The notes under the pieces are model-generated. The model had not been told where the DNA came from, made no database searches, and saw only the letters and a program-made list of their open reading frames with translations. A stretch of 64,000 nucleotides of DNA, taken from assembly GCA_951217055.1 (NCBI GenBank), contig OX578280.1, positions 6,386,001 through 6,450,000 of the forward strand, read 5' to 3'. Source of the DNA: Gerris lacustris (taxonomy: Eukaryota; Arthropoda; Insecta; Hemiptera; Gerridae). Below are positions 63,761-64,000 of the stretch, in pieces. A program made the translations under genes and the position numbers. Position 1 is the stretch's first letter, and the number at the start of each line of letters is the position of its first letter.

Positions 63761-64000
63761 GTCGCTGCTGCCTTAAGTTAATTATCATAGCCCGTCCTCG
63801 GAAGCTAATCTAATCACTCGTCAGTAAAATTCCATTTTGCTGCCTAGTTACATAAATAACTATTAATTTAACTAATTATTATTATTAATTTAACTTTAAT
63901 TATTTTTTGCACACTGCAATAAGGCACACAATTTGTGATAGTGAGAGACACCAAGGGATGTGCCACTCAAAAATGGCACATAGGAACTGTTCCAACATCA
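63761..64000. other. Right edge, nothing recognised
   Basis: AT-rich with short repeated ATTAATTTAACT phrases. No feature supported. Confidence 0.3.

Overview
The window is eukaryotic and almost certainly arthropod, most likely an insect. It is AT-rich and dominated by repeats. It carries an intronless gene of the insect-expanded EcKinase-like (CHK kinase-like) family, a piggyBac transposon with spliceosomal introns, a BEL/Pao LTR retrotransposon, several LINE clades, a tRNA-derived SINE and many foldback elements. I cannot name the species. Only one gene looks like an ordinary host gene: the EcKinase-like gene at 47571-48776 (minus strand).

Layout. 0-13 kb: copies of dispersed families A (GC-rich CTCGGCTGCGCCTCGGG motifs), B (TIR element with about 130-bp units containing AAGATGGCGGC), C (unclassified), foldback MITE 'D1', a 22-bp satellite (6.76-7.30 kb) and a long CT microsatellite. 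13.8-15.6 kb: an internally deleted LINE with a complete ORF1. 16.3-17.4 kb: a TIR element with three ~300-bp units. 18.9-20.5 kb: family E repeats, which keep the start of a possible tyrosine-recombinase reading frame and are split by a pogo/Tigger-like MITE. 20.9-28.7 kb: a large composite of family B units and GGCTCGCTGCGCTCGCC arrays in opposite orientations, itself lodged inside family F, whose uninterrupted form lies at 42.2-43.3 kb.

29.6-33.2 kb: a piggyBac element (29892-32925) with TTAA duplication sits inside a family A copy; its three-exon transposase gene has one frameshift in an A10 run. 33.2-33.5 kb: a 38-bp tandem repeat. 33.7-36.2 kb: a 5'-truncated LINE inside a family C copy. 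36.4 kb: a small MITE. 37.6-39.0 kb: families C and E again. 39.3-40.85 kb: a 5'-truncated RTE-like LINE with an 11-bp target-site duplication. 41.65-41.82 kb: an AT microsatellite. 44-46 kb: nested family A and G copies and a palindrome. 46.75-46.95 kb: a 10-bp tandem repeat. 47.6-48.8 kb: EcKinase-like gene. 49.6-50.3 kb: Ty1/copia integrase relic. 50.6-51.5 kb: a hAT-type MITE and a tRNA-SINE. 51.54-57.35 kb: a nearly intact, young BEL/Pao element with 141-bp LTRs. 57.5-64 kb: foldback and TIR elements (families G, D1, D2 and a 1.5-kb TIR element).

The coding genes are mostly selfish-element genes and do not form a shared pathway. The most informative point is internal: several insertions can be read against uninterrupted copies of the same host repeat elsewhere in the window, giving exact junctions and a relative order of events. 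No clearly new biological system is proven. The best candidates for novelty are the composite array at 22.9-28 kb with dense YY1/Pho-like motifs, the piggyBac subterminal repeats, and the family E recombinase-derived elements.
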